DNA from: Marinobacter denitrificans
Lineage (GTDB): Bacteria > Pseudomonadota > Gammaproteobacteria > Pseudomonadales > Oleiphilaceae
Length of the DNA: 64,000 nt
Direction: 5' to 3'
Assembly (NCBI RefSeq): GCF_008795955.1
Contig: NZ_VMHN01000005.1
Location: 1-64,000 of the forward strand
Below are positions 35,573 to 45,522 of this stretch, piece by piece; positions within the stretch are counted from its first letter, which is position 1; each line of letters begins with the position of its first letter. The notes below the pieces were generated by a model. It ran no database searches. It had not been told where the DNA came from and saw only the letters and a program-made list of their open reading frames with translations. Both the position numbers and the translations under genes were made by a program.

Positions 35573-37371
35573 CAACACCTTCCATACCCGATCTGACCCT
35601 GACCCAGATGTTACGGGCCCATGCCAGAGAGCGGCCTGAGGCGCTGGCCCTGCGCCAGAAGGATTTCGGCATCTGGCAGGCCTATAGCTGGCAGGATTAC
35701 TACCGTCGCGCCCGGCATTTTGGTCTGGGACTGCGCGCGCTGGGGCTCAAGGAAGGTGGCCATGTGGCCATCATCTCGGAAAACCGGGTGGAGTGGGTTA
35801 TTGCCCAGATGGGTATAGGCATAGCCCGGGGCATCTGTGTGGGAGTCTATCCGACCAGCCCGTGGAACGAGGTGGCCTATGTCCTCGAGCACAGCGATGC
35901 GGAAATAGTGGTGTGTGAGGATCAGGAGCAGACCGACAAGGTACTGGAAGCCTGGCCCGACCTGCCAAAGCTGAAGTACACCATCGCCGTCGATATGAAG
36001 GGGCTTGGTTATTATCCGGAGCCTCCGACGGCGTTCGAGGATGTCGAGGCCAGGGGGCGGGAATTCGAGAATGAGCACCCGGGGCTGGCTGATGAATTGC
36101 TGGATGGCCAGCAGATGGGTGATACCGCGCTGATGGTTTACACCTCCGGCTCCACCGGCCGGCCAAAGGGCGCCATGATCAGCTGGGGCAACCTTCATGC
36201 AGCAGCCCCCGGTCTTATTGAGCTGTTACAGGCAGACGAACATGGGTCCTGTCTTTCCTACCTCCCGCTATGCCATGTGGCAGAGCAGGCGGTCACCAAC
36301 ATTGGGCCGGTTTACGCGGGCAGTTCGGTCAGCTTCGGTGAAAGCCTGCGGACAATCCAGGAGGATTTGCGGGAAATTGCACCGACCTTTTTCCTGGGGG
36401 TTCCCAGAATATGGGAAAAACTGCACTCCTCCATCTATATCAAGATCCAGGAAACCGGCCGGTTCCGCCGGGCACTGTTCAAGTGGGCGGTCCAGGTGTG
36501 TTCGCCCATGGCTACCAGGCCCCGGGCGCAGTGGAGCCTGAAGGAAAAATGTCTGTACAGCCTCAGTTACTGGCTGATCTTCCGGGCATTGCAGAACTTT
36601 ATTGGACTGCGCCGTTGTACCCTTGCGATGACCGGAGCCGCCCCCATTTCCACCGGCATTCTGGAGTTCTTCCGCACCATGGGAATTCCCCTGGTGGAAG
36701 TCTACGGACAGACGGAAAGTACAGGCGTTGCAACCGCCCAACCGGTGGACAACGTGCATCTTGGAACCGTGGGGGTTGCCATTGCCGGTGTGGAGGTCAA
36801 GCTCGGCGAGCATAACGAGATCATCATGCGTGGCGGCAGTATGTTCAAGGGCTATTACAAGAACGAGGAAACAACCGCTGCAACCCTGAAAGACGGCTGG
36901 TTGCACACGGGGGATGTGGGCGAATGGCGGGACGGCCAGCTCAAGATTGTTGACCGCCTGAAAGACATCATCATAACGGCCGGGGGCAAGAATCTCTCCC
37001 CAACCGAGATCGAGAACACCATCAAGGCCAGCCCCTATATCAAGGAATGCATCGTGATTGGCGAGGCCCGGAAGTATGTCTCTGCCCTGATCCAGATCGA
37101 TTTTGACACCGTCGCCAAGTGGGCCGAGCAGGAGCGGATTGCCTACACCACCTTCCGTAGCCTGACGGAGCAGCCGCAGGTGAAAGACCTGATTGAGGCG
37201 GAAGTGAACAAGGGTAACGAACAGCTGCCCCAGGTGGCGCAGATCAAACGCTTCCACTTGCTCACCAAGGAACTAGATCACGACGATGATGAAGTAACGG
37301 CCACCATGAAGGTACGCCGGAGCAAAATCTACGAAAAATACACGGATGTGATCGAAGCGCTCTATACCTGA
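35569..37371 (+). CDS. Long-chain-type acyl-CoA synthetase coupled to the Liv transporter
   Basis: An AMP-forming ligase of about 600 residues, in the FadD15/ACSBG-like group by its length and the insert PRIWEKLHSSIYIK. Motifs: VYTSGSTGRPKGAM near 192-205, VYGQTESTGV, HTGDVGEW, and hinge DRLKDIIITAGGKNLSP. The C-terminal catalytic lysine region is TMKVRR rather than the usual TGK, as in other bubblegum-like enzymes. The frame opens at a GTG at 35560; the ATG at 35569 overlaps the livF stop. It probably activates the acid imported by the transporter. Its end overlaps the convergent tsaC gene by ten bases. Confidence 0.88.
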   Translation: MTTPSIPDLTLTQMLRAHARERPEALALRQKDFGIWQAYSWQDYYRRARHFGLGLRALGLKEGGHVAIISENRVEWVIAQMGIGIARGICVGVYPTSPWNEVAYVLEHSDAEIVVCEDQEQTDKVLEAWPDLPKLKYTIAVDMKGLGYYPEPPTAFEDVEARGREFENEHPGLADELLDGQQMGDTALMVYTSGSTGRPKGAMISWGNLHAAAPGLIELLQADEHGSCLSYLPLCHVAEQAVTNIGPVYAGSSVSFGESLRTIQEDLREIAPTFFLGVPRIWEKLHSSIYIKIQETGRFRRALFKWAVQVCSPMATRPRAQWSLKEKCLYSLSYWLIFRALQNFIGLRRCTLAMTGAAPISTGILEFFRTMGIPLVEVYGQTESTGVATAQPVDNVHLGTVGVAIAGVEVKLGEHNEIIMRGGSMFKGYYKNEETTAATLKDGWLHTGDVGEWRDGQLKIVDRLKDIIITAGGKNLSPTEIENTIKASPYIKECIVIGEARKYVSALIQIDFDTVAKWAEQERIAYTTFRSLTEQPQVKDLIEAEVNKGNEQLPQVAQIKRFHLLTKELDHDDDEVTATMKVRRSKIYEKYTDVIEALYT

Positions 37372-38378
37372 TCATGTGTTGCTGGATAGGTGAACGCCTG
37401 GCTGCAGGCACGGCCCAGCCTGTCATGAATGGCCAGCCATGGCTCTGTCTTCGGTGGCAATTCAATCACGATACGGGCCAGATCTGCCTGGTCCATGGCA
37501 TGCATGGCGGTGTAGAGCATACGGGCATAGCCGTCGGGGTTGTCACCGAGGCGGATTGACTCGGAAAAGGCAGGCCCCGGTGGCGGTGATCGCCACCAGA
37601 TTGCACCTGTTCGCCCGGCTTGCCCGGTTAACTCTTGCAGCGCCTCGGAAAAGTGCTCTGGTGGTACGCCGATGGTGGGGGTGACGGGCTGGTAGTGGTG
37701 TTTGACGTTTCCGGGCACGGCTGGCGTGACGGCTGCATGGTCAGAGAAAGACATGCCCAGAAAAGCCTCAAGTTCGCTCCGGCCTATCTGGCCGGGGCGT
37801 GCAATCCTGGGCACGTCACCGGTGAGATCGAGGATTGTGGATTCAATGCCAACCGCACAATCACCGCCATCAAGAACCGCATCGATACGGCCGGCCATTT
37901 CCCGGAGGACATGGCTGGCAGACGTCGGGCTTATCCTGCCGTAAGGGTTGGCAGACGGGGCGACGATATCGCCACCCAGTAAGCGGATGGTTTCCAGTGC
38001 AACGGAATGGGCCGGCATTCTGATGGCCACCCCCGGGTGGCCACCGGTAATGAGTTCGCTTACTCCTGCCTTTTTGGGCAGCAGTATGGTCAGAGGGCCG
38101 GGCCAGTAGGTATCAACAAGTTGCCACACAAAGTCCGGTACCTGCTCCACCCACCGGTGAATTCTCGCGGGGTCGGACAGGTGTACGATCAGGGGGTGCC
38201 CGATCGGCCGCTGTTTCGCCTCAAAGACCTTTTTGATCGCCGCCGGGTTGCTGGCGTCTGCCGCGAGGCCGTAAACTGTTTCCGTTGGAAGAGCCACTAG
38301 GTGCCCGGCCCGGAGAAGGTCTGCAGCCTGTTCAATGGAGCCGGGTTGCACGGAGTCAAGGTTAAGGGTATCCGGCAT
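37362..38378 (-). CDS. L-threonylcarbamoyladenylate synthase (Sua5/TsaC family)
   Basis: This protein makes threonylcarbamoyl-AMP from threonine, bicarbonate and ATP for t6A37 modification of tRNAs. The 338-residue protein has the YrdC fold (PTETVYGLAADA near 31-42, KQRPIGHPLIVH near 55-66, SANPYGRISPTS near 142-153) and a C-terminal Sua5 domain, so it is the long Sua5 form. The start is directly adjacent to the cysD stop codon. Its presence at the end of a redox operon is unexpected. It overlaps the convergent acyl-CoA synthetase gene by ten bases. Confidence 0.93.
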   Translation of the reverse strand: MPDTLNLDSVQPGSIEQAADLLRAGHLVALPTETVYGLAADASNPAAIKKVFEAKQRPIGHPLIVHLSDPARIHRWVEQVPDFVWQLVDTYWPGPLTILLPKKAGVSELITGGHPGVAIRMPAHSVALETIRLLGGDIVAPSANPYGRISPTSASHVLREMAGRIDAVLDGGDCAVGIESTILDLTGDVPRIARPGQIGRSELEAFLGMSFSDHAAVTPAVPGNVKHHYQPVTPTIGVPPEHFSEALQELTGQAGRTGAIWWRSPPPGPAFSESIRLGDNPDGYARMLYTAMHAMDQADLARIVIELPPKTEPWLAIHDRLGRACSQAFTYPATHDQV

Positions 38379-39293
38379 TCAGAAATATCCCTCGCGTTTC
38401 TTGCGCTCCATCGACGCAGTCTGATCCTTGTCCAGTAACCGGCCATCCCTTTCGCTGGTGCGAGCTGCGATCATTTCCATGACAATCGCCTCTGCGGTTT
38501 TTGCCGTACTTTCAACAGCGCCCGTCTGTGGGTAACAGCCGAGTGTCCGGAAGCGTATGGTGCGTTCGGAGAGAGACGCTTTTTCGCTGGCCGAAAGGTA
38601 AGGGAGCATGCGTTCATCATCCAGCGCCAGAATAATGCCCGATGCATCATCCTGCCAGCTTAGCCGCGGGGCGGAATAATAGAGAGGCACGATCTCGATC
38701 TGTTCCCTGAGGATATACATCCAGATATCCAGCTCTGTCCAGTTGGACAGCGGGAATACCCTGACCGACTCGCCTTTACTGATCTTCGTATTATAGATGT
38801 TCCAGGGTTCGGGCCGCTGGTTCTTGGGGTCCCATTGCTGCTGGCTGTTTCTGACAGAGAAGATACGCTCCTTGGCCCGCGATCGCTCTTCGTCACGCCT
38901 TGCTCCGCCCAAGGCTGCGTCGAAGCCGAAATGGGCAAGTGCCTGCTTCAGCGCCTGTGTTTTCATCTGATCGTTGTACACAACGGATCCTGATTCAATC
39001 GGATGCACGCCATTTTTGAGGGCATCGTTATTGACCCAGACCTTGATATCAAGGTTATGTTGGCGCGCCAGCCGATCACGGAAGTGGCCCATTTCCGCGA
39101 ATTCCCAGGTGGTGTCGATGTGCAGCAGCGTCAACGGCACAGAGCCGGGCCAGAATGCCTTGCGCGCAAGATGGAGCATAACCGTGGAGTCTTTGCCGAT
39201 GGAATAGAACATGCAGGGGTTTTCGAAGCAGGCTACGACCTCCCGCATGATATGAATTGCTTCCGCTTCCAACTGGTCCAGGTGTGTCAACAC
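38379..39293 (-). CDS. cysD: Sulfate adenylyltransferase subunit 2 (CysD), without CysN partner here
   Basis: A 304-residue PP-loop ATPase. The nucleotide motif [17 protein letters not shown] begins near residue 31. The family stretches [17 protein letters not shown] and [12 protein letters not shown] are present, and the C-terminus ends in KKREGYF as usual for CysD. CysD forms adenosine phosphosulfate together with the GTPase CysN, which is not in this window. It starts at GTG (39293) with AAGGA upstream, 14 bases after pntB. Either CysN is elsewhere, or this is a second CysD used in another sulfur-activation route. Confidence 0.93.
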   Translation of the reverse strand: MLTHLDQLEAEAIHIMREVVACFENPCMFYSIGKDSTVMLHLARKAFWPGSVPLTLLHIDTTWEFAEMGHFRDRLARQHNLDIKVWVNNDALKNGVHPIESGSVVYNDQMKTQALKQALAHFGFDAALGGARRDEERSRAKERIFSVRNSQQQWDPKNQRPEPWNIYNTKISKGESVRVFPLSNWTELDIWMYILREQIEIVPLYYSAPRLSWQDDASGIILALDDERMLPYLSASEKASLSERTIRFRTLGCYPQTGAVESTAKTAEAIVMEMIAARTSERDGRLLDKDQTASMERKKREGYF

Positions 39294-39307
39294 GGTGATT
39301 TTTCCTT

Positions 39308-40705
39308 CTAAAGGTCCTTGATGGCCCGGGTGGTTGCCTGCAATACATCCTTGGCATCGCCCTTGAGCATCAGGCTGTTTTCCTTGATGAAGAGGCTGTT
39401 GGGGATGCCGGCAAAACCGGGGGAGAGGCTGCGCTTCACAACGACCACGGTCTTTGCCTTGTGAACATTGAGTATGGGCATGCCGTAGATGGGTGAACTG
39501 GGCTCCTCGGCCGCGGCCGGATTGACCACGTCGTTGGCACCGAGAACGATAACCACATCCGCCTGGGGTAGCTCCGGATTAATGGCATCCATGTCCTTGA
39601 GTTGGTCGTAGGGAATTTCGGCTTCAGCCAGCAGCACGTTCATGTGCCCGGGCATCCGGCCTGCAACCGGATGGATGGCATAGCTGACACTGGCGCCACG
39701 GCTTTCAAGCTGGGACGCCAGCTCCTTGACCGCATGCTGGGCCTGGGCCACAGCCAGACCGTAACCGGGAACCATGACAACCTTGCGAGCGCTATCCAGC
39801 AGCAACGCCAGGTCATCAGCGGTGGCGTATTTCACCTTGCCGGCGTAAAAATCACCTTCGTCCTGCGCTTTGGCTCCGCTGCCACTCTGACCAAAAGCAC
39901 CTCCAAACAGGACATTGGGCAGTGACCGGTTCATGGCCTTGCACATGACCGCCGTCAGGATCAGGCCGGAGGCACCGACCAGTGAGCCGGTGATGATCAG
40001 CCCCTGATTGTCCAGCACAAAGCCCGTGGCGGCGCCCGCGAGGCCCGAATAGGCGTTCAGCAGGGCGACAACCACCGGCATGTCAGCGCCACCGATGGGT
40101 TGCACCAGGCCTATGCCCAGGAGCAGGCACAGTCCAGCCAGCGCTGCCAGTACCAGGGGCTGAACGCCAGTGCCGGTGGCAAACAGGGCGCTGCCGCCCA
40201 CAACAGCGATCAATGTGAGCAGGGCGACCGCCTGCCAGGCTCTGTTCCTGCCGGAGTCGCCAATGGTGCCGTGCAGTTTGAGCACGGCAACCAGCGAGCC
40301 AGAGAGCGTAACCGCACCAATCACAATCGATACCAGAATCGCCACGGTCCAGCCCGTGCTGCCCAGGTTGTCGGTATTCAGGGCATGAAGCCAGGTGCTG
40401 GTGGCGACCGTAACGGACGCGGCACCGCCGACACCATTGAGGCTTGCCACCAGTTCCGGCATCTGTGTCATGGCGGTGCGCCGGGCTAGCCAGACACCAA
40501 TGGCCGCGCCCAGCAGCATGCCCGCTATGATGGTTGCGTAGTTAATGATTTCCTTGTGCAGCAGCGCGGCAATGACGGCGATGAGCATGCCAACGGCGGC
40601 AAGCTGGTTACCCCGGACTGCGGTACTGGGCTTGGTCATACCCTTGATGCCGAGGATAAAGCAAACGGCCGCTGCCAGGTAAGAGAAGTTGATCAGTGCA
40701 AACAT
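39308..40705 (-). CDS. pntB: NAD(P) transhydrogenase subunit beta
   Basis: A 465-residue membrane protein carrying the beta half of proton-translocating transhydrogenase. About nine hydrophobic segments precede the C-terminal NADP(H)-binding domain III ([18 protein letters not shown] near 316-333, [14 protein letters not shown] and [12 protein letters not shown]). It reduces NADP+ with NADH driven by the proton gradient. It lies two bases after the small alpha-2 subunit. Length and motifs are normal. Confidence 0.95.
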   Translation of the reverse strand: MFALINFSYLAAAVCFILGIKGMTKPSTAVRGNQLAAVGMLIAVIAALLHKEIINYATIIAGMLLGAAIGVWLARRTAMTQMPELVASLNGVGGAASVTVATSTWLHALNTDNLGSTGWTVAILVSIVIGAVTLSGSLVAVLKLHGTIGDSGRNRAWQAVALLTLIAVVGGSALFATGTGVQPLVLAALAGLCLLLGIGLVQPIGGADMPVVVALLNAYSGLAGAATGFVLDNQGLIITGSLVGASGLILTAVMCKAMNRSLPNVLFGGAFGQSGSGAKAQDEGDFYAGKVKYATADDLALLLDSARKVVMVPGYGLAVAQAQHAVKELASQLESRGASVSYAIHPVAGRMPGHMNVLLAEAEIPYDQLKDMDAINPELPQADVVIVLGANDVVNPAAAEEPSSPIYGMPILNVHKAKTVVVVKRSLSPGFAGIPNSLFIKENSLMLKGDAKDVLQATTRAIKDL

Positions 40706-40707
40706 GG

Positions 40708-40995
40708 TTATCCCTTCCGCTTGAACATGTTGAGCATCCGGTCTGTGACCAGAAAGCCGGCCACGATGTTGATGCTGGCCAGGGTAACGGCAACAAATCC
40801 GAGGGCCCCGGCCACATTGGGTGACAGATCGGTACTGCCAGCGCTGATGATGGCGCCGACAATGACCACGCCCGATATGGCGTTGGTGCCGCTCATCAGC
40901 GGCGTGTGCAGGGTGGGGGGCACCTTGTTGATAAGCTCGACGCCGACAAACAGGGCAAGAATGAAAATCGTGAAACTAAGAACAAACATTTCCAT
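40708..40995 (-). CDS. pntAB: NAD(P) transhydrogenase subunit alpha, C-terminal part
   Basis: A 95-residue membrane protein with three hydrophobic segments and the conserved VPPTLHTPLMSGTNAISG stretch near residues 25-42. It is the membrane part of the alpha subunit, encoded separately as in the three-subunit transhydrogenases of Rhodospirillum and many marine bacteria. Its start overlaps the pntAA stop codon (TGATG). Confidence 0.94.
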   Translation of the reverse strand: MEMFVLSFTIFILALFVGVELINKVPPTLHTPLMSGTNAISGVVIVGAIISAGSTDLSPNVAGALGFVAVTLASINIVAGFLVTDRMLNMFKRKG

Positions 40996-42164
40996 CAGGC
41001 GGTTTCCTCAGTGTCCGTTTCCGCATTTTCCAGAGCAACGGTTTCCCTGGGCTCCTGACCATGCAGGATCTGGCCCTGATGGACGACTCGTGTTGCGGTG
41101 ACGATGTCATCCTTCGGGTCGGGTTCAAAGCGCCCTTCGCTGGTCATGTTCAGCAGGAAGCCGGTGATATTCCGGGTCAGGAGCTGTGAGGCGTGCACCG
41201 GTACCCTCGAAGGGTGGTTGGCATGGCCCACCAGGGTAACGCCATCCAGGTCCACCTTTTTGTTCAGCACCGTACCTTCGACATTGCCACCTTTGTCAGC
41301 GGCAAGATCGACAATGACAGAGCCGCTTTTCATGCGGTGGATCATGTCGCGATCAATCAGCTTTGGCGCCGGTTTTCCCGGTATGGAGGCGGTGGTGATC
41401 ACCAGGTCTGCCCGGGCCACGCAGTCAGCGAGTTGTTGCCTCTGGGCGGCGTAGAACTCGGCGTTCTGGGCCCTGGCGTAACCGTCGTTCCCGGAGGCCG
41501 CCGGTTGTGGAACCTCGATTTCTATAAAATCCGCACCCAGGCTGTTCACCTGCTCCTTTACCTCAGGGCGCAGGTCATAGGCTTCTACCACGGCACCCAG
41601 TCGGCGGGCCGTGGCAATGGCCATCAGGCCGGCGACACCAGCCCCGATAACCAGAACGCGGGCCGGGTGGATAGTGCCGGCGGCGGTCATCAGCATCGGG
41701 AAGTAACGTGGCAGGGCCATGGCACCACTGAGCACCGCCCGGTACCCGGTGATTCCGGCCATGGCACTGAGTACGTCCATGGATTGGGCGCGGGTGGTAC
41801 GTGGTACCAGGTCCAGTGCGAATGCCTGTACGGACTGGTCAGCCAGTTGCTGCAGAAGAGGCCGGCTAAACCAGGGGTCGAGCAGGCAGATCAGGGTGGA
41901 TTCAGGCTGGATCAGGGCGGCTTCATCAGGCTCAGGAGCCCGCACCTTGAGGATGATTTCAGATTGCCGGTAGAGTGCTGCGGCGTCATCGGCGATGATG
42001 GCTCCGCAATGTCGGTACTCTTCGTCTGTAAAGTGAGCAGCCAGGCCTGCACCGCTCTCCACGACCACTTCGTAGCCGGATTCCAGTAGTTGCGTTACGC
42101 CTGGGGGGATAATCGCGACCCGGTTTTCACCAGCGAGTTTCTCCCGGGGGATACCAATCATCAT
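40995..42164 (-). CDS. pntAA: NAD(P) transhydrogenase subunit alpha, NAD-binding part
   Basis: A 389-residue soluble domain I protein resembling alanine dehydrogenase. It starts with MIGIPREKLAGENRVAI, has an NAD-binding motif VIGAGVAGLMAIATARRLGA near 170-189, and contains IPGKPAPKLI and GSVIVDLAADKGGN. It binds NAD(H). The start overlaps the mqo stop codon by four bases (ATGA), and the stop overlaps pntAB. Confidence 0.95.
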   Translation of the reverse strand: MMIGIPREKLAGENRVAIIPPGVTQLLESGYEVVVESGAGLAAHFTDEEYRHCGAIIADDAAALYRQSEIILKVRAPEPDEAALIQPESTLICLLDPWFSRPLLQQLADQSVQAFALDLVPRTTRAQSMDVLSAMAGITGYRAVLSGAMALPRYFPMLMTAAGTIHPARVLVIGAGVAGLMAIATARRLGAVVEAYDLRPEVKEQVNSLGADFIEIEVPQPAASGNDGYARAQNAEFYAAQRQQLADCVARADLVITTASIPGKPAPKLIDRDMIHRMKSGSVIVDLAADKGGNVEGTVLNKKVDLDGVTLVGHANHPSRVPVHASQLLTRNITGFLLNMTSEGRFEPDPKDDIVTATRVVHQGQILHGQEPRETVALENAETDTEETA

Positions 42165-43678
42165 GCGGAAATGCTCCGTTCAGGGGAAAGTTGTGAGGGG
42201 GTGGGCGTCAGTCCCAGGGTTGCCGAGGTGTACTGCCGAACGTCCTCCAGCAGTACGGAATCCTTTTGCAGCGACTGGCCGTAACTGGGAATCAGTGTCT
42301 GAAGGGTTTCCAGATGCCTGCCTGTGACCAGTTCGGGCAGGCAGCGCTCGATCACGTTCAGCATTGCGGATACACAGGTGGAGGCGCCCGGGGATGCCCC
42401 GAGTAAGGCCGCCATTGATCGGTCGGCTGTTGTGAGCACTTCAGTGCCGAATTCCAGCGTGCCGCGGTTACGACCGTTGGATTTGATGATCTGGACCCGC
42501 TGGCCGGCCTGGCGCAGGCGCCATTGTTCCGGTTGCATATCCGGCAGGAATTTACGGAGCTGGTCCAGCCTGGAGTCTCTGGAACTGAGGGCTTCTTTGA
42601 TCAGATAGCGGGTCAGCGGCCAGTTCGTTGCGGCCACATCCATGAGGTTCTGCAGGTTATGGCCGCGAACGGATTTGACGAGGTCGAACGCCCCTCCGGC
42701 CTTCAGGAAGCGGGTGGTGAATCCTGCAAACGGCCCGAACAGCAGGGCTGGCTTGCCATCGATGAAGCGGGTGTCAAGGTGTGGCACCGACATTGGCGGC
42801 GCACCCACCGGCGCTTGGCTGTAAACCTTGGCATTGTGAACCATCGCCAGCGACTCGTCCTCACAGGCCAGCCATAGCCCCGAAACCGGGAACCCGCCGT
42901 AGCCTTTTGCTTCGGGTACACCGGATTTCTGCAGCAGGTGCAGCGCAGCGCCGCCGGCGCCGACGAACACGAAATCGGCGGTCAGTTCGGTCGTCTTTCC
43001 GGACTCAAGGTCTAGTAGTGTGACCAGCCAGCTATTCTGCTTGCGCGTGAGATTGGTAACGCGGGTTTGCAGGCGGATATCCGTGTTTTTCTGCTGGGCC
43101 AGGGAATGCCCCAGCAGTCGGGTCAGAGCGCCGAAGTTCACATCACTGCCATGGGCAACGCGGGTGGCGGAGGTGGGTACAATGGATGACCGGGAGCCCG
43201 TCACCAGGGGCAGCCAGTCCGACAGGGTGGACGGCCGGCTGGAAAATTCCATGGCTGCGAACAGTGGGTGTGACTGGAGGGCCGAATACCGTTTGTTCAG
43301 GTACTGACATGCATCCGCCCCCTGAACCCAGCTTAAATGAGGGACGTTGCGGATAAAGCGATCAGCCCGGGGAAGCACCTTGCGATCAACCAGCGAACTC
43401 CAGAACTGCAGAGACACCTCGAACTGTTCGTTGATTTTCAGTGCGCGCTCGATGTCTACCGTGCCATCTGATTTCAGAGGTGTGTAGTTGAGCTCGCAGT
43501 AACCGGCATGACCGGTGCCCGCGTTATTCCAGGCATCGGAGCTCTCTTCGCCAAGCTGGCCGGATTGCTCGGCCAGGGTGATAGATCGAGAGTTATCCAA
43601 CTGGCTGATCAGCGAAGCGAGCGTAATGCTCATAATGCCGCCGCCAATCATCAGAATGTCAGTGTGGTGACTCGCCAT
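42161..43678 (-). CDS. mqo: Malate:quinone oxidoreductase
   Basis: A 505-residue FAD enzyme that oxidises malate to oxaloacetate and passes electrons to the quinone pool at the inner face of the membrane. The N-terminal flavin motif is MIGGGIMSITLASLI. Family stretches SDAWNNAGTGHAGYCELNYTP, VAHGSDVNFG and a C-terminal LGASPGASTC are present. It leads an overlapping operon with the transhydrogenase genes, so quinone reduction from malate and NADPH supply are co-expressed. Confidence 0.95.
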   Translation of the reverse strand: MASHHTDILMIGGGIMSITLASLISQLDNSRSITLAEQSGQLGEESSDAWNNAGTGHAGYCELNYTPLKSDGTVDIERALKINEQFEVSLQFWSSLVDRKVLPRADRFIRNVPHLSWVQGADACQYLNKRYSALQSHPLFAAMEFSSRPSTLSDWLPLVTGSRSSIVPTSATRVAHGSDVNFGALTRLLGHSLAQQKNTDIRLQTRVTNLTRKQNSWLVTLLDLESGKTTELTADFVFVGAGGAALHLLQKSGVPEAKGYGGFPVSGLWLACEDESLAMVHNAKVYSQAPVGAPPMSVPHLDTRFIDGKPALLFGPFAGFTTRFLKAGGAFDLVKSVRGHNLQNLMDVAATNWPLTRYLIKEALSSRDSRLDQLRKFLPDMQPEQWRLRQAGQRVQIIKSNGRNRGTLEFGTEVLTTADRSMAALLGASPGASTCVSAMLNVIERCLPELVTGRHLETLQTLIPSYGQSLQKDSVLLEDVRQYTSATLGLTPTPSQLSPERSISA

Positions 43679-43799
43679 ATCGTGACCTTTTTGGTAGTGC
43701 CCGGAAAAAGGCCTGCTACCTTAGTCTAATGACGAATCACACAAAAACAGATTTAAAAATAAGAATGGATCGAAAAATTCGATGCAATACGATAGGTAA

Positions 43800-43842
43800 T
43801 GGCTCATCAGGACCGCCTGAGTAAGGAGATCAGGATGAGCCA
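43800..43842. repeat. Inverted repeat downstream of the old yellow enzyme gene
   Basis: TGGCTCATC (43800-43808) pairs perfectly with GATGAGCCA (43834-43842) around a 25-base loop. It lies between two minus-strand genes, just beyond the stop codon at 43856. No T-run follows, so a processing or attenuation hairpin is as likely as a terminator. Confidence 0.4.
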
Positions 43843-43855
43843 GCTGGGTCTGGCT

Positions 43856-44956
43856 TTAGGCTGCGTTCTGCTTCCGCCACGTCAGTTCGTTGGTGATGGT
43901 GGCCTTGGGTTGCAGCATTCCGAAGTCAAGATCGGCAATTTCCTTGCCGTCCTTCAGGCGCTGCACGAAATCCGGATTTGCCAGGGCTTTCTTGCCTACA
44001 GCCAGCAAGGCACCGGGGAACTGGTTGGCTAGGTCCTGGTAGTTGGTTTCTTCAATGCCGCCATTTACGATCAGATCAATACCCTGAACGTCAGTGGCAA
44101 CACTTGCCAGGCTCTGGTCACCATCGGTGAAATGCTGCCGGTTAACATCGCCGTCGGTGGTGTGGACAAAGTCTGCACCGGCATCACGCACGGCTTCGAC
44201 TATCCGGCGGAAGCCTGCTGCGCCTTCGGGTAACTGGTAGTCAGGGTCGGTCACGGTACCCTGGGAAAGCCGGATGCCGACTGGGTAGTTATCGCCAACG
44301 GCCTTGCGAACGGCATGAACTACTTCCACGACCAGGCGCAGGCGGTTCTCCAGTGAGCCGCCATAGTTGTCATCGCGTCTGTTGAAATACGTGCTCAGGA
44401 ACTGGTTAAGCAGGTAACCGTTGGCACCGTGAATTTCGATGCCATCGAAGCCAGCGGCTTTGGCATTCACAGCGGATTGGGCGAAGCCTTCAATGGCTGT
44501 CTGGATATCGGCCGCAGTCATGGTAGTGGGTGTTTGCCAGGCCGTCTGGTCGCCGTAAAAGCTCAGGGGGGCGCCCTTGGGTGCAACCTCACTGGGGCCG
44601 ATCGGCTGGTCGGTGTAATGGTTGGCCTGAAATTGGGCCCCGGCATGCATGAGCTGGACAAAGATCTTGCTGCCCGCTGCATGAACACGGTTAACAATTG
44701 TCGCCCAGCCCTCTATGTGGGCGTCGTTGATAATACCCGGCTGATTTGCGTAGCCCTGGCTGGCTTTGTTGTCAGTGTATGTACCCTCGGTGATCACCAG
44801 GCCAAATCCACCTTTGGCGTAGCCTTCATAATGATCGGCCATAAGAGTGTTCGGCGTGCCATCGGCCTCTGCGCTGGTGCGCGTCATGGGGGCCAGAGCA
44901 AACCGGTTCGGCACTTCAATGGATTGGAAACTGACAGGCTGCATTTCGTCGCTCAT
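43856..44956 (-). CDS. Alkene reductase of the old yellow enzyme family
   Basis: A 366-residue FMN-dependent TIM-barrel enzyme (NemA/XenB-like) that reduces activated double bonds or nitro groups with NAD(P)H. It shows RFALAPMTRTSAE near residue 18, IHGANGYLLNQFLSTYFNRRDD near 174-195 with the substrate-binding region, and YGGSLENRLR. All core features are intact. It appears to be a single-gene unit; the physiological substrate is unknown. Confidence 0.93.
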   Translation of the reverse strand: MSDEMQPVSFQSIEVPNRFALAPMTRTSAEADGTPNTLMADHYEGYAKGGFGLVITEGTYTDNKASQGYANQPGIINDAHIEGWATIVNRVHAAGSKIFVQLMHAGAQFQANHYTDQPIGPSEVAPKGAPLSFYGDQTAWQTPTTMTAADIQTAIEGFAQSAVNAKAAGFDGIEIHGANGYLLNQFLSTYFNRRDDNYGGSLENRLRLVVEVVHAVRKAVGDNYPVGIRLSQGTVTDPDYQLPEGAAGFRRIVEAVRDAGADFVHTTDGDVNRQHFTDGDQSLASVATDVQGIDLIVNGGIEETNYQDLANQFPGALLAVGKKALANPDFVQRLKDGKEIADLDFGMLQPKATITNELTWRKQNAA

Positions 44957-45118
44957 AGGAACCCCTTAGGTTGTTGGAAAGCTACAGGCTCTGCATTCTC
45001 CGCGGGGCCAGAGAATTCTTAAACCGAAGATAATTGACCTAGCTCGTCAGTATTTTTGAACGAATGATCAAGTGGCTGTTTTTGCGGCAGCAATGGAAGA
45101 CCGGTATAGACTGGGGGT

Positions 45119-45337
45119 ATGAAACAACCCATCACCGGCTACCATAAAGATGAAGAAAACCACTGGGTCGCTCAGTTGGCGTGCGGCCATAACCAGCATG
45201 TGCGCCATACGCCGCCGTGGGTGAACCGCCCCTGGGTCACCACGGAGGAGGGGCGGGAGTCGATGCTGGGGTTTGAGCTTGACTGCAGGAAGTGTGACGA
45301 GGGTGCGCCGAAAGATGAGAGAGGCGAACACCATTGA
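45119..45337 (+). CDS. DUF3565 domain protein
   Basis: A 72-residue protein with the DUF3565 pattern: GYHKDEENHWVAQLACGHNQHVRH near residues 7-30, PPWVNRPWV near 32-40, then FELDCRKCD. The conserved cysteines and histidines suggest a small metal-binding protein. Similar proteins often sit near pressure- or stress-related genes, but no function is known to me. ATG start; the leader has a weak GGGGGT ribosome-binding site. Confidence 0.85.
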   Translation: MKQPITGYHKDEENHWVAQLACGHNQHVRHTPPWVNRPWVTTEEGRESMLGFELDCRKCDEGAPKDERGEHH

Positions 45338-45522
45338 TAATCTGTCATCTCACAGATGGAGGTCCACGGCGGCAGATAGAGTATAGTTAACGGGCACGCC
45401 TTCAGGACTTCAAGTATTGTGAAGATCTTTGCGTAAGTACTCTGACAGTTCTCTTGGCAGTCTTTGCGTCTGGACTGACAGGCAGGCTGGCGGAACGGCG
45501 TTCGAATCTTTAGGTGGAGGCT

